NCBI RefSeq assembly: GCF_035918395.1
Contig: NZ_CP142362.1
Span: forward strand, 1,525,501-1,589,500
DNA length: 64,000 bases
Direction of reading: 5' to 3'
Origin: Mycolicibacterium sp. ND9-15
Lineage (GTDB): Bacteria; Actinomycetota; Actinomycetes; Mycobacteriales; Mycobacteriaceae
Shown: piece after piece, positions 54,040 through 62,227 of the stretch
Layout: each line of letters begins with the position of its first letter
Numbering within the stretch: the first letter of the stretch is position 1
Program-made: the position numbers and the translations under genes
Notes under the pieces: model-generated
The model's database searches: none
What the model saw: the letters and a program-made list of their open reading frames with translations, nothing else
What the model was told of the DNA's origin: nothing

Positions 54040-54090
54040 CCGATGTGATCGCCGTTGCGCGTAATCTGCACTTATTCGAGTTCGATGCGA
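54040..54090 (+). repeat. 50-bp dispersed box, copy 2
   Basis: About 85% identical by eye to 45422-45472, ending in the same TTATTCGAGTTCGATGCGA. Here it forms the region directly upstream of the Uma2-like gene, with GAGGAGG following, so it may hold that gene's promoter. A TTGTCGGTGG promoter-like sequence lies 20 bases further upstream. Confidence 0.5.
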
Positions 54091-54103
54091 GAGGAGGTGC
54101 GCG

Positions 54104-54676
54104 GTGCCTGACCTTGCACACTTGCCACCCGGTTTGCTCACCCTCGAGCAGTGGGATGCCCTTGAACTCGACCCGACGCGACGGTGGGAACTCAGTGAGG
54201 GGAACCTCATCATGTCGCCGCGCCCGCAGCTGTGGCACCAACGCATCTCCAGAAGGCTCACCCGCCTCCTCGAGGATCACCTGCCCGATGGACTCGAGGC
54301 GGTTCCTGAGATCGAGGTGATAACGAGAACCTCGTTTCCGCCGAGTGTGCGTGACCCCGACATCGTCGTGGTCCCGGATCGCGTGTTCGAGCAGCGCCCT
54401 GCGCGCGTCGCGGCGACAGATGTCGTGCTCGTCGTCGAGATCGTATCGCCGGGCTCGCGTGGAACAGATCACGTCATGAAGGTGCACGAGTATGCAAACG
54501 CGGGGATCACCAACTATTGGATCGTCGATCCCGACGCACTGACCGAGGACCGATTTCTTGCCTACCGCCTCGACGGCGAAATTTATCGACGAGTTTCAGC
54601 GCTCGATGGAGACAGGATCCGGGTGAACGAGCCGGCAATCATGGAATTCGTGCTCGACCAGTTGACTGGCCGCTAA
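54104..54676 (+). CDS. Uma2-family (PD-(D/E)xK) putative endonuclease
   Basis: A 190-residue protein with the Uma2/DUF820 pattern: LLTLEQWDALELDPTRRWEL, SVRDPDIVVVPDR, VVLVVEIVSPGSRGTDHVMK and the closing IVDPDALTED. The conserved acidic and lysine residues of a restriction-endonuclease-like fold are present (DPD, VEI, K in DHVMKVHEY). The role of the family is not established. The GTG start follows GAGGAGG. A second Uma2-like gene begins at the right edge of the window. Confidence 0.8.
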   Translation: MPDLAHLPPGLLTLEQWDALELDPTRRWELSEGNLIMSPRPQLWHQRISRRLTRLLEDHLPDGLEAVPEIEVITRTSFPPSVRDPDIVVVPDRVFEQRPARVAATDVVLVVEIVSPGSRGTDHVMKVHEYANAGITNYWIVDPDALTEDRFLAYRLDGEIYRRVSALDGDRIRVNEPAIMEFVLDQLTGR

Positions 54677-54719
54677 GGTCCGCTGACGGGGGGCCGCGCG
54701 GTTATGGACGGGGTTGGCG

Positions 54720-55799
54720 ATGCCGGATGATCCGCTACTGCTCGGCCAGCGGGTCGTCGCGATCCTCGAGCAGGGTCAGCGGGACGCCACTTACAAATTG
54801 GCCACACTGATGTCGTTGATCGAGCACTCCATCGAGAACCTGCCACCGCATCCGGACGACCCGCTGACCGTCCCGATCCCCGAACTCGCCCACCGCGTTC
54901 TGTCGCTCTACTGGCATCAGGTCCGCCCATTCCAGGGCCACGACCTTGCCCAACGCCGAACCGGAAGCAAGACACGGATCATCGACGCGGCCAAGGCCTT
55001 GCGGGAGGCGTCAAAGGCGAACAACAGTCGGATGTCACTCGAGACGGCGATGCTACGCGCACCGGCTGCCTATGAAGTAGCCGTCGACCGAATCGCTCTC
55101 GCGCTGATCAAGCAACCACTTCCGCGACTGCAGAAGCTGCCTGGCGCGCCGATGAGCGACCCATTGCTCTACGACGATTCATTTCTCGGCGAGAACGTGT
55201 CGCGGTCCAGCGTGCGTGCTCACGGGGACGCCATCGAGCTCAAAGCCGGTGTGGCCAACGGACTGGCACGCCTTGCCGGCTTACTGAAACCGGCGCTGGA
55301 GATCATGTGGGTTGAGGATGTGCGTCGGATGAACAAGTTCCTCGACGAGGACGTGCCGGACGTTGCGGGGCACCTTTTCGGCCGGGAACGTACCGCATTG
55401 GCAGCGATCAGAGCGCCGTACAAAGAGGTGTTCGGTCCGCACTGCTTCTACTGCGGGACGCACCTGCCGGCGAACAATCCGATAGACCACGTGCTGCCAT
55501 GGTCGCTCGTCGGCATCGACGGCCTGTCAAACCTAGTACTTGCCTGCGCCCGGTGTAACGGCGACAAGAGCGGTGCGCTGCCAGCAGTGCAGATCGTTGA
55601 TCGGGTGCTGCGGCGTGAACGCAACAAGCTTGAACAGCTCGCGGCGGAGCTGCAGTGGCCTACCCAACACGACCGTGTGGTGGCGGCTGCGCGAGGCATC
55701 TATCGCGGTCAGCCCGAAGGTGTCCCAACATGGGCTGGCTACAAACAGAGCGAGCGGCTCGATATCAGCTTCCCGCCATGGTGGATAGCGACGGATTGA
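54720..55799 (+). CDS. HNH endonuclease
   Basis: A 359-residue protein. Residues about 243-285 form an HNH nuclease: CFYCGTHLPANNPIDHVLPW and CARCNGDKSG give two zinc-binding CxxC pairs around the catalytic D-H. The N-terminal two thirds are helical and may bind DNA. It is not of the 13E12/DUF222 type common in mycobacteria. A solitary HNH nuclease here may be defensive or a mobile-element relic. Confidence 0.8.
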   Translation: MPDDPLLLGQRVVAILEQGQRDATYKLATLMSLIEHSIENLPPHPDDPLTVPIPELAHRVLSLYWHQVRPFQGHDLAQRRTGSKTRIIDAAKALREASKANNSRMSLETAMLRAPAAYEVAVDRIALALIKQPLPRLQKLPGAPMSDPLLYDDSFLGENVSRSSVRAHGDAIELKAGVANGLARLAGLLKPALEIMWVEDVRRMNKFLDEDVPDVAGHLFGRERTALAAIRAPYKEVFGPHCFYCGTHLPANNPIDHVLPWSLVGIDGLSNLVLACARCNGDKSGALPAVQIVDRVLRRERNKLEQLAAELQWPTQHDRVVAAARGIYRGQPEGVPTWAGYKQSERLDISFPPWWIATD

Positions 55800-55946
55800 C
55801 GTCCTTATTGGGTTACTTGTATCAGCAGTTCGCCGCCGCGGTCGCTTGACAGGAACCATGATAGAGACCTCGGGCGCAACGAAGGCATGGCTCGCAGAGC
55901 GGCCGATTACCGGTTTGCACCGTGGGCCAATACCATCGCTGACGCT

Positions 55947-57566
55947 ATGACCGACATTGCATTGACGGCTTCGCCGAGCGCCGACCCGTCGCCACCTGGC
56001 CGTATCTCCGCAGAGGCGGGCCGCCGCAGGACCTTTGCCGTCATCAGCCATCCCGACGCCGGTAAATCGACGTTGACCGAGGCGCTGGCGTTGCACGCCC
56101 GGGCCATCACCGAGGCCGGCGCGGTTCACGGCAAAGCGGGCCGGCGGGCGACGGTGTCGGACTGGATGGAGATGGAGAAGGCGAGAGGCATCTCGATCAC
56201 CTCGACGGTGCTGCAGTTCCCGTACCGCACGTGCGTCATCAACCTGCTCGACACCCCCGGTCACGCCGACTTCTCCGAAGACACCTACCGGGTGCTGACG
56301 GCCGTCGATTCCGCGGTAATGCTCATCGACGCCGCCAAAGGCCTTGAGCCCCAGACGCTGAAACTTTTTCAGGTGTGCAAGCACCGTCGGATCCCGATCA
56401 TCACGGTGGTCAACAAGTGGGACCGCCCGGGCCGCCACGCGCTGGAACTGATGGACGAGATCAAGGCGCGAATCGGCTTGCGCCCCACGCCGTTGACGTG
56501 GCCCGTCGGCATCGCCGGCGATTTCAAGGGGGTGCTCGACCGGCGGACGGGGAACTTCATCCGGTTCACCCGCACCGCTGGCGGCGCCACCGCAGCCCCC
56601 GAGGAGTACATCGCGGCGTCCGACGCGCACGACGCTGCCGGCGCCGACTGGGATACCGCCGTCGAAGAATCTGAGTTGCTGTCCGCGGACGGCGCTGATT
56701 ACGACCGCGAGCAGTTCCTCAGCGGCGACGCCTCGCCGGTGCTGTTCACCTCGGCGGCATTGAACTTCGGCGTGAACCAGCTCCTCGATGTGCTCGTCGA
56801 CCTCGCGCCGGCGCCAAGCGGAGCCCTCGACGTCGACGGGACTCGCCGTGCCGTCGAATCACCCTTCAGCGCTATGGTTTTCAAGGTGCAGGCCGGGATG
56901 GACTCCGCGCATCGTGATCGGATCGCCTACGCGCGGGTGGTCTCGGGCACGTTCGAGCGCGGCGAGGTTCTCACCCACGCCTCGACCGGCAAGCCGTTCG
57001 TCACCAAGTACGCGCAGTCGGTGTTCGGCCAGCAGCGCGCCACGTTGGATACCGCTTGGCCGGGTGATGTCATCGGGCTGGCCAACGCCGCGGCGCTGCG
57101 CCCGGGTGACACGTTGTATCGCGTTTTGCCTGTGCAGTTTCCGCCGATACCGAGCTTCTCTCCCGAGCATTTCGCGGTGGCGCGCGGCACTGATCCCAGC
57201 AAGCACAAGCAGTTTCGGCGCGGGATCGAGCAGCTCGAACAGGAAGGCGTGGTGCAGGTGCTGCGTTCAGACCGGCGCGGCGACCAGGCGCCGGTTCTCG
57301 CCGCGGTCGGGCCGATGCAGTTCGAGGTGGCGGTGCACCGGATGGCCGCCGAGTTCAGCACGCCGATTGCGTTGGAGTCGCTGCCATATCAGGTGGCGCG
57401 CGTCGTCGACCCGGCCGACGCGGAGTTCATGGACAAGCAGGTGTCAGCGGAGGTGTTGACGCGCAGCGACGGAGTCATGCTCGTGCTGTTCTCCACCCCG
57501 TGGCGGCTGGAGGGCTTCCAACGGGACAATCCCGACGTCAAGCTCGGCTCGCTGGTGGCGGCGTAG
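55947..57566 (+). CDS. prfC: peptide chain release factor 3
   Basis: A 539-residue GTPase. G1 is ISHPDAGKSTLTEA, switch region ARGISITSTVLQF, G3 LLDTPGHADFSEDTY, G4 VVNKWDRPGR; beta-barrel and C-terminal domains follow. RF3 releases RF1/RF2 from ribosomes after termination. The start is the ATG at MTDIALTASPS; an upstream in-frame ATG is less likely. A second, diverged copy of its last ~60 codons lies at 60223-60404. In other bacteria prfC is a known target for integrative elements (SXT/R391, at its 5' end). Confidence 0.93.
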   Translation: MTDIALTASPSADPSPPGRISAEAGRRRTFAVISHPDAGKSTLTEALALHARAITEAGAVHGKAGRRATVSDWMEMEKARGISITSTVLQFPYRTCVINLLDTPGHADFSEDTYRVLTAVDSAVMLIDAAKGLEPQTLKLFQVCKHRRIPIITVVNKWDRPGRHALELMDEIKARIGLRPTPLTWPVGIAGDFKGVLDRRTGNFIRFTRTAGGATAAPEEYIAASDAHDAAGADWDTAVEESELLSADGADYDREQFLSGDASPVLFTSAALNFGVNQLLDVLVDLAPAPSGALDVDGTRRAVESPFSAMVFKVQAGMDSAHRDRIAYARVVSGTFERGEVLTHASTGKPFVTKYAQSVFGQQRATLDTAWPGDVIGLANAAALRPGDTLYRVLPVQFPPIPSFSPEHFAVARGTDPSKHKQFRRGIEQLEQEGVVQVLRSDRRGDQAPVLAAVGPMQFEVAVHRMAAEFSTPIALESLPYQVARVVDPADAEFMDKQVSAEVLTRSDGVMLVLFSTPWRLEGFQRDNPDVKLGSLVAA

Positions 57567-57729
57567 GGGTAGGTCGGGAAGGCCTCGACACCGCCCGTTC
57601 TGGATAGCTTTCAGCGGGCCCCGGAAGCGTCGAGATCGTCGCGAGCGCGCTGCGCGACGGAAGTTGTGCGCTCGGCGAGTAGCCGTCGCCAAGAGGCTCA
57701 CACGCAGGCGGCCTGGTTGGCGGTTCGGT

Positions 57730-57746
57730 TGATATCGTCGATATCA
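57730..57746. promoter_or_regulatory. operator palindrome TGATATCGTCGATATCA
   Basis: A perfect inverted repeat, TGATATC-GTC-GATATCA, ten bases before the antitoxin ATG. It overlaps the likely -10 and the approach to the ribosome-binding site (AGGAGG). It fits binding of a ribbon-helix-helix VapB. Confidence 0.65.
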
Positions 57747-57756
57747 GGAGGTCAGA

Positions 57757-57978
57757 ATGCCCGATGTGCTGATTCGAGGGTTATCAGAGGCCGCGGTCAC
57801 CCGCATCGACGAGGAGGCTGCATCGCTTGGGTTGTCGCGCAACGAGTACTTGCGGCGCAGGTTCGAATCCGAACGATCGAGGACCGAGGGGAAGCTTACT
57901 GTCGCGGATTTGCGTAGGGCGGCTGACGTGGCGCAGGACCTTGACGATGCACAGGTCATGGCGTCCGCGTGGCGGTGA
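57757..57978 (+). CDS. vapB: ribbon-helix-helix antitoxin (VapB/FitA type)
   Basis: A 73-residue antitoxin with the FitA-like start [20 protein letters not shown] and [14 protein letters not shown], and a tail ([20 protein letters not shown]) that should block the toxin. It has AGGAGG before the ATG and a palindromic operator. Its stop overlaps the toxin start (GTGA). The toxin gene next door is frameshifted, so this antitoxin is now effectively orphan. Confidence 0.8.
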   Translation: MPDVLIRGLSEAAVTRIDEEAASLGLSRNEYLRRRFESERSRTEGKLTVADLRRAADVAQDLDDAQVMASAWR

Positions 57979-58369
57979 CGTCATGGCTGATCGACAGGTC
58001 GGCATACACCCGACTCGGGGCCACCGTCGACGCGGCACAGTGGGTGATCGAATCGAACGCGGCCTGGTTTGGATCAGCACCATCACCCGATTAGAAATCG
58101 GCTTTTCGTTTCGGAGCGCCGAGGATGCACGCGAAGAGTCCGCGTCTCCACCAATCTCCCTGATGCCGTTGGAATACCTAACCCCCGCGGCCGAGGATCG
58201 CGCGGTTGAGGTCCAACTTCTTCTCGCTGACCGCGGCAAGCACCGCGCGCCGTCCATTCCCGACCTGTTGGTGGCAGAAATCGCCAACCTCACAGTGTTG
58301 GCCCCAGACAAGGACTTCGAGCTGATCGCCGAGATCACAGGGCAGCCTATCGAACGACCGCGTCTCTGA
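57975..58369 (+). pseudogene. vapC: frameshifted PIN-domain toxin (VapC)
   Basis: The GTG frame gives [16 protein letters not shown], the normal VapC opening with the first aspartate. Around 58045 the frame is lost. The rest ([54 protein letters not shown]) continues in another frame to its natural end. One frameshift of about one base explains it. Apart from this the gene is well preserved, so the loss looks recent. Confidence 0.8.
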
Positions 58370-58510
58370 TATCGGGTGTGACGCACTTCGCGGCGCTGCG
58401 GTCAGCTTGGTGAGACTGCCTGTCGGGCAATGACGTCGGCGCAGTGGTGTCGTTCCTGGGTCGAGCTCGAAGCCGAAATCGGGTCTCGCGACAGGTACTC
58501 TACCCACGAC

Positions 58511-59053
58511 CTAGTTCGGTTTATGACGTGGGAAGAGCCGTCTGCCACTCGAATACCGATCGGCGATGCGCAACGGCACGATCGGGATGCGACGTGGGAT
58601 GGGCGGGGTTACCACCGGATCCGGGCTGGGTGTCCAACGTGCGGTTGGCTTCAATCGGTCCTCCCCGCCGCGAAATTGCCCATTGGACTCCTCATGACGA
58701 CGTGCGATATCGACCGCATATTGGAATACGTGGTCCAGGTTGTAATAGGTTCCGGCGTATAGCCAATGGCACCCAAGGCACGCCGAGAGTGCATCGTTCA
58801 GAACAACACCGGGATGTCGGCACGGCCAGGTGGCCGGATCGCTGCCGTGGATCGCCTCGTATTCACGGCGACGTAATTGACGGCATTCCCATCGCATCTC
58901 GGCACTCTTCATCCACTTCGGCACCACCTTCCAGGCGGTCATGATGTGGACTGTGCCAGGCGGATGCAAAGTATCGTAGTACGGGCCCCAGGTGGTCGCC
59001 GCAGAAGACGGCGGGCGCGCCAACGGGACCGAACCGTGACCTCTTTCGTTCAT
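58511..59053 (-). CDS. hypothetical protein of the leader-linked gene group
   Basis: A 180-residue frame (from ATG; an internal ATG at MTAWKVVPKWMKSAEMRWEC is possible). It has cysteines in WPCRHPG and ACLGCHW and ends PLRIADRYSSGRRLF, like the end of the 195-residue gene upstream (PLRIADRYADGRR). No family is recognised. It is third in a minus-strand row downstream of leader copy B and may be co-transcribed. The shared C-terminal motif supports a real coding region. Confidence 0.5.
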   Translation of the reverse strand: MNERGHGSVPLARPPSSAATTWGPYYDTLHPPGTVHIMTAWKVVPKWMKSAEMRWECRQLRRREYEAIHGSDPATWPCRHPGVVLNDALSACLGCHWLYAGTYYNLDHVFQYAVDIARRHEESNGQFRGGEDRLKPTARWTPSPDPVVTPPIPRRIPIVPLRIADRYSSGRRLFPRHKPN

Positions 59054-59105
59054 GAGTCATCCCGTGACGTAGCTGGTTCCGACACCGGTATCCATCGACG
59101 CCTCT

Positions 59106-59354
59106 TTAGGCCCGCACTCGAGAATGTTGCGATTGGACTCGACGCCTCAAAGACAACCCACGGTATCCTTTGGCTTTTCCGATGCGCGGCGACACATCTT
59201 CTGGCGCTCGAGGCCCTGGAGGGTCATGGGCGTTCATAAGGTCGAAGCCCGCGCTGTCGGCCCGCAACTTGTCAAGATGCTCGTCATCGGTTGTCGCAGG
59301 CCGACACCCAGGCTCGGCGCCCGCAGCCCGCAACTTCTCCATGTCCAACCTCAT
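59106..59354 (-). CDS. small protein coupled to the 195-residue gene
   Basis: An 82-residue frame whose ATG overlaps the stop of the upstream gene (ATGA), a classic coupling arrangement. The sequence is polar (RLDMEKLRAAGAEP, then DDEHLDKLRADSAGFDLM) and not known to me. The coupling is the main evidence that it is translated. Confidence 0.45.
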   Translation of the reverse strand: MRLDMEKLRAAGAEPGCRPATTDDEHLDKLRADSAGFDLMNAHDPPGPRAPEDVSPRIGKAKGYRGLSLRRRVQSQHSRVRA

Positions 59355-59938
59355 GGCTTGCCATCTCCTGTCTGCCGCTCATCGCCACTTCCGGTAAGGC
59401 CCTTCCGTCGTCTCCCGTCCGCATATCGATCGGCGATTCGCAACGGCGGGATGTGGCTGTAGTCGATATTGCGTAGCTCTGCGTTGCGGATCTCCTGCTC
59501 GGCCCAAACCTTCTGGTTGGCGGCCTCATAGCCCAATTTGACTCCACGTGCAGCGACGTCATCGGGATGACTTGACCCCCAGACGCGGCACTCCAGCCAC
59601 TTGTCCGGCGTCGCCAAACTGAAAACGCTGCGGGCACCGCCGAAGAAGGCTTCCTCGGGGACCATCAAGAGGGACCACCGTGGTTTCCACGCTGCCCTGC
59701 CGCCGAACCCGCGCAGCGCCTCCCGCAACACGGCTGGGCGATGATGCCGCCGGACCAGGCTCAGGTCGTCACCCTCGATGTGGACCAACCCATCATCGTC
59801 GACCTCTGCGGTGACGGGGATGACGGCGCACGGATTCCGCATGGAGACGTTGAACTGAACCCAATGGATGAGATGGCCAGGCGCATAGGCGCCGCACGCG
59901 TCATCGATAGGGGAAAGATCCCAGGCATACCCGGACAT
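59351..59938 (-). CDS. leader-linked hypothetical protein (MSGYAWDLSPIDD family)
   Basis: A 195-residue protein: MSGYAWDLSPIDDACGAYAP, VIPVTAEVDDDGLVHIEGDD, PDKWLECRVWGSSHPDDV, and IPPLRIADRYADGRR. I recognise no family. GGAG lies five bases before the ATG. Leader copy B sits about 34 bases upstream of the start. A deleted copy lies at 63403-63534 and a short remnant at 41741-41863, each behind its own copy of the leader. It heads a probable three-gene unit. Confidence 0.65.
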   Translation of the reverse strand: MSGYAWDLSPIDDACGAYAPGHLIHWVQFNVSMRNPCAVIPVTAEVDDDGLVHIEGDDLSLVRRHHRPAVLREALRGFGGRAAWKPRWSLLMVPEEAFFGGARSVFSLATPDKWLECRVWGSSHPDDVAARGVKLGYEAANQKVWAEQEIRNAELRNIDYSHIPPLRIADRYADGRRRKGLTGSGDERQTGDGKP

Positions 59939-59971
59939 GGAGACTCCCGAACGTCGGGCCTCCGGATGGGA

Positions 59972-60075
59972 GGCGCTCTTGCCGGCACCGGTCGGTGTCA
60001 GCCGCTTCGTCATCCGAGCCACCCACGAGCGTGGGGTTGGCGTGTCGTCCAGTCGGAGCTTGGCGACGACATCTC
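59972..60075 (-). ncRNA. candidate structured leader, copy B
   Basis: On the minus strand: P1 is GTCGTC (60065-60070) with GACGAC (60044-60049), perfect. P2 is CCCACG-CT-CGTGGG (60022-60035). P3 is GCTGACACC-GACC-GGTGCCGGC (59981-60002), with one mismatch. The promoter-like region TATATTGG lies about 20 bases upstream. It ends 34 bases before the ATG of the 195-residue gene. Confidence 0.5.
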
Positions 60076-60222
60076 GTGAAGCTGTGTCCAATATACCGCG
60101 GCCTACCGACACATCCCAGCATCGGTTCGGCCGAAAATGTGCCGGCCCTTTTGGCGACTGTCAGCGATCAGGCAGCACTCCCGGCAACGGCGTCACACAA
60201 GCTTTCGACTTCCGCGGTCGCC

Positions 60223-60404
60223 GCCGTATCAGGTCGCCCGGATCGTCGACCCGCCGACGTCGAGTTCATGGACAAGCAGGTGTCGGCCGAGGTGCTGCCC
60301 CGCAGCGACGGAGTCATACTGGTGCTGTTCTACACCCCGTGGCCGCTGGGGGGCTTCCAACGCGACAATCCGACATCGAGCTCGGGTCGTTCGTGGCCGC
60401 CTAA
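60223..60404 (+). pseudogene. second, diverged copy of the prfC 3' end
   Basis: From YQVARIVDP through VEFMDKQVSAEVLPRSDGVI and GGFQRDNP to a final GCCTAA, the sequence follows the last ~60 codons of prfC. It has many substitutions and two one-base deletions. It is in the same orientation as prfC, 2.7 kb downstream of its end. The divergence shows it is not a fresh duplication. Confidence 0.8.
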
Positions 60405-60424
60405 GCCGGTATCGCATTCCTTCT

Positions 60425-61051
60425 TCACTCCTCGCGCTGCTTTGGCGAAGCGCCGCCGACCAAGTATCCCGTCGTCGGCGTCGGGCTGAATGGGTCTATC
60501 CAACTCCGAAGACTCGCTAACTCGCGCGCAGACACGATCGCAGCAATCGAGCCACTTCTTGTTCCGGCGAAGGCACGGTCACCGGCCTCTCGCGCTGCCA
60601 CCTCGATGGCGTCACCCTCGACATCGATGTCAGCCGACCTCCTCGCGTGTAGGACCGCTTCCCTGACGGGGTCGCCACCATCACCGCTCATGAACCCGCC
60701 TTTAGCCAAGACTGCCACGGCGCTGGCGGGGCCGCTGCCACTGAGACGCAGTTCGCTCGGGTCGTCGAGTTTCGCATAGTCGCGAAGCATGCGCAGCGTA
60801 TGCGCGGCAACCTCATTCGGTTCCTTCCGCGGGACTTCGACGGCGGCGCCTTCCTCGTCACTCCACGAATGCGCACCGATACTGAGCCATAGCCGACCTG
60901 CCGCATCGCACCGAAACTCGACGAGCGGAGGGGCCACGGCAGATTTCCGCGAGATAGTGAAGACGTCGCGAGGATGCAGCATCCCCGCGACATACGCGGC
61001 GACGAAGGTCTTGAAAGACCGCCACTGGGCGTCTGATTCGAACTCAGTCAC
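60425..61051 (-). CDS. leader-linked hypothetical protein, possibly chaperone-like
   Basis: A 208-residue protein: VTEFESDAQWRSFKTFVAAY, VEFRCDAAGRLWLSIGAHSW, EVAAHTLRMLRDYAKLDDPS. The N-terminal part faintly recalls the YbjN/TY-Chap peptide-binding fold, but I am not sure. GGAGAG lies five bases before the GTG. Leader copy C ends about 36 bases upstream. It is unrelated in sequence to the MSGYAWDLSPIDD family, so the leader is not tied to one protein only. Confidence 0.6.
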   Translation of the reverse strand: MTEFESDAQWRSFKTFVAAYVAGMLHPRDVFTISRKSAVAPPLVEFRCDAAGRLWLSIGAHSWSDEEGAAVEVPRKEPNEVAAHTLRMLRDYAKLDDPSELRLSGSGPASAVAVLAKGGFMSGDGGDPVREAVLHARRSADIDVEGDAIEVAAREAGDRAFAGTRSGSIAAIVSARELASLRSWIDPFSPTPTTGYLVGGASPKQREE

Positions 61052-61086
61052 GGGACTCTCCGATGAATCGGGCCCCTGCTTACAGA

Positions 61087-61196
61087 GGCGCTCTTGCCAG
61101 CACCGTTCGGCACTCGGCCGCGTCGTCATCCGAGCCACCCACGAGCATGGGGTTGGCGTGCCGTCAAGTCGGAGCTTGGCGACGGCATCTCATGAC
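61087..61196 (-). ncRNA. candidate structured leader, copy C
   Basis: On the minus strand: P1 is GCCGTC (61181-61186) with GACGGC (61160-61165), perfect although both arms differ from copy B. P2 is CCCATG-CT-CGTGGG (61138-61151) with a U-G pair. P3 is GCC-G-AGTGCC-GAAC-GGTGCT-GGC (61096-61118) with one bulge and two G-U pairs. A promoter-like TTAGCGT lies upstream. This is the most diverged copy and gives the best test of pairing. Confidence 0.5.
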
Positions 61197-61271
61197 GCTT
61201 TTCGCACGCTAACACGTACTACCGACACTCGGCGGTGATTACGGGTAAGGGGCATACGCCCTCGGTCGCGC

Positions 61272-61988
61272 GTGAGTTACCGTGGCCACGTGTTCGGTGC
61301 AGGCCCGCGACCCGACTTGCGTCGGCGACCGCGAGCCGAGTTGGCGATCTTCTGCGTCCGGGTCGACCTCGATGATGCCCGGCCGTCCATCTGGCGTCGG
61401 CTCGACCTGCGTTCCGAAGTGACGTTGGACGTCCTGCATCAAGTTCTGCAGGCGGCCTTCAGCTGGGACGACTACCACCTTCACCGATTCTCGTTGGGCG
61501 GCAGACCGTTCGATCGCGACAGCCAAGTGTTCCTGTGTCCATACGACGCAGACAATCCCGAATTCGAAGACGGCGACGGTCCGGAGGCCTCGCAGGTGCG
61601 CCTGGACCAGACATTGCACGACCTCGGGGACAAACTGCACTACCTCTACGACTACGGCGACAACTGGGAGCTGACACTACATCTCGAGCAGGTGATGACG
61701 GCACTCGACGGCTACCCCACGGCGGTCCTGGTGGATGGCCGCCGTGCGGATCAGCCCGGCGGCATGCGCGCTGGCGCGGGCCGCGTTGCGACGCCACACC
61801 TGAGCGGGCCGTGGCCTCAGACATGGACTATCGCGAGACCCGCAACACCTTCCAGGACATCGAAGTCCCCATCCTGCGTCACTACCGGCAGCTGCTTGGC
61901 GGCTGCGATTGCAGCGATCCACAGGTCGTTGATGCGCACCCGCCGCCCCGCCTCGGCCAAGTGGACGCGTAGCAACGCCGAGAGTTGA
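61272..61988 (+). CDS. pRiA4b ORF-3-like protein with damaged C-terminus
   Basis: Residues about 25-160 match the plasmid pRiA4b ORF-3 family: FCVRVDLDDARPSIWRRLDL, LHQVLQAAFSWDDYHLHRF, and LGDKLHYLYDYGDNWELTLH. After VDGRRADQPGG the family similarity stops, and the frame runs on antisense to the vapC gene. The end is therefore probably a frameshift or deletion product. Two GTG codons (61272, 61290) could be the start. The role of the family is unknown. Confidence 0.65.
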   Translation: MSYRGHVFGAGPRPDLRRRPRAELAIFCVRVDLDDARPSIWRRLDLRSEVTLDVLHQVLQAAFSWDDYHLHRFSLGGRPFDRDSQVFLCPYDADNPEFEDGDGPEASQVRLDQTLHDLGDKLHYLYDYGDNWELTLHLEQVMTALDGYPTAVLVDGRRADQPGGMRAGAGRVATPHLSGPWPQTWTIARPATPSRTSKSPSCVTTGSCLAAAIAAIHRSLMRTRRPASAKWTRSNAES

Positions 61989-62227
61989 GCCGCATCTTCG
62001 TCGACCGGTAACGCGGTCATATCTGCGACTGCATCCAACGTACGAAGGCGACGCGCCCGGACCTCGGAGTTCCGCGCCGCGAGCACACCTGCATTCAGTT
62101 CGGCGAGGGTCACCACCGTCGTGGCTAGCTCCTCCGGAATCAGCGACATCTCCAGTTGGCGCCCGTTCTCGTTGGCGATGAAGACCGAGGTGTCGAGGAT
62201 GCCGGCCGCGGGCCGATCGGTGGTCAC
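61817..62227 (-). CDS. vapC: PIN-domain toxin (VapC type)
   Basis: A 136-residue PIN ribonuclease with GILDTSVFIANE, LAELNAGVLAA, RINDLWIAAIAAAK and TQDGDFDVLEG, all four acidic sites intact. The GTG start overlaps the antitoxin stop. Its 3' half is antisense to the tail of the pRiA4b-like frame. Confidence 0.88.
   Translation of the reverse strand: MTTDRPAAGILDTSVFIANENGRQLEMSLIPEELATTVVTLAELNAGVLAARNSEVRARRLRTLDAVADMTALPVDEDAAQLSALLRVHLAEAGRRVRINDLWIAAIAAAKQLPVVTQDGDFDVLEGVAGLAIVHV

Noticed and set aside
57857..57873. T-arm-like GGTTCGAATCCGAAC as a tRNA gene
   Set aside because: It lies inside the intact vapB reading frame, and no acceptor, D or anticodon stems can be found around it.
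59972..60112. N-terminal coding extension of the 195-residue gene through leader copy B
   Set aside because: The frame is broken relative to the promoter region in copy D and shifted in copy C, and a good GGAG site precedes the internal ATG. I keep it as an alternative to the RNA model rather than as an annotation.
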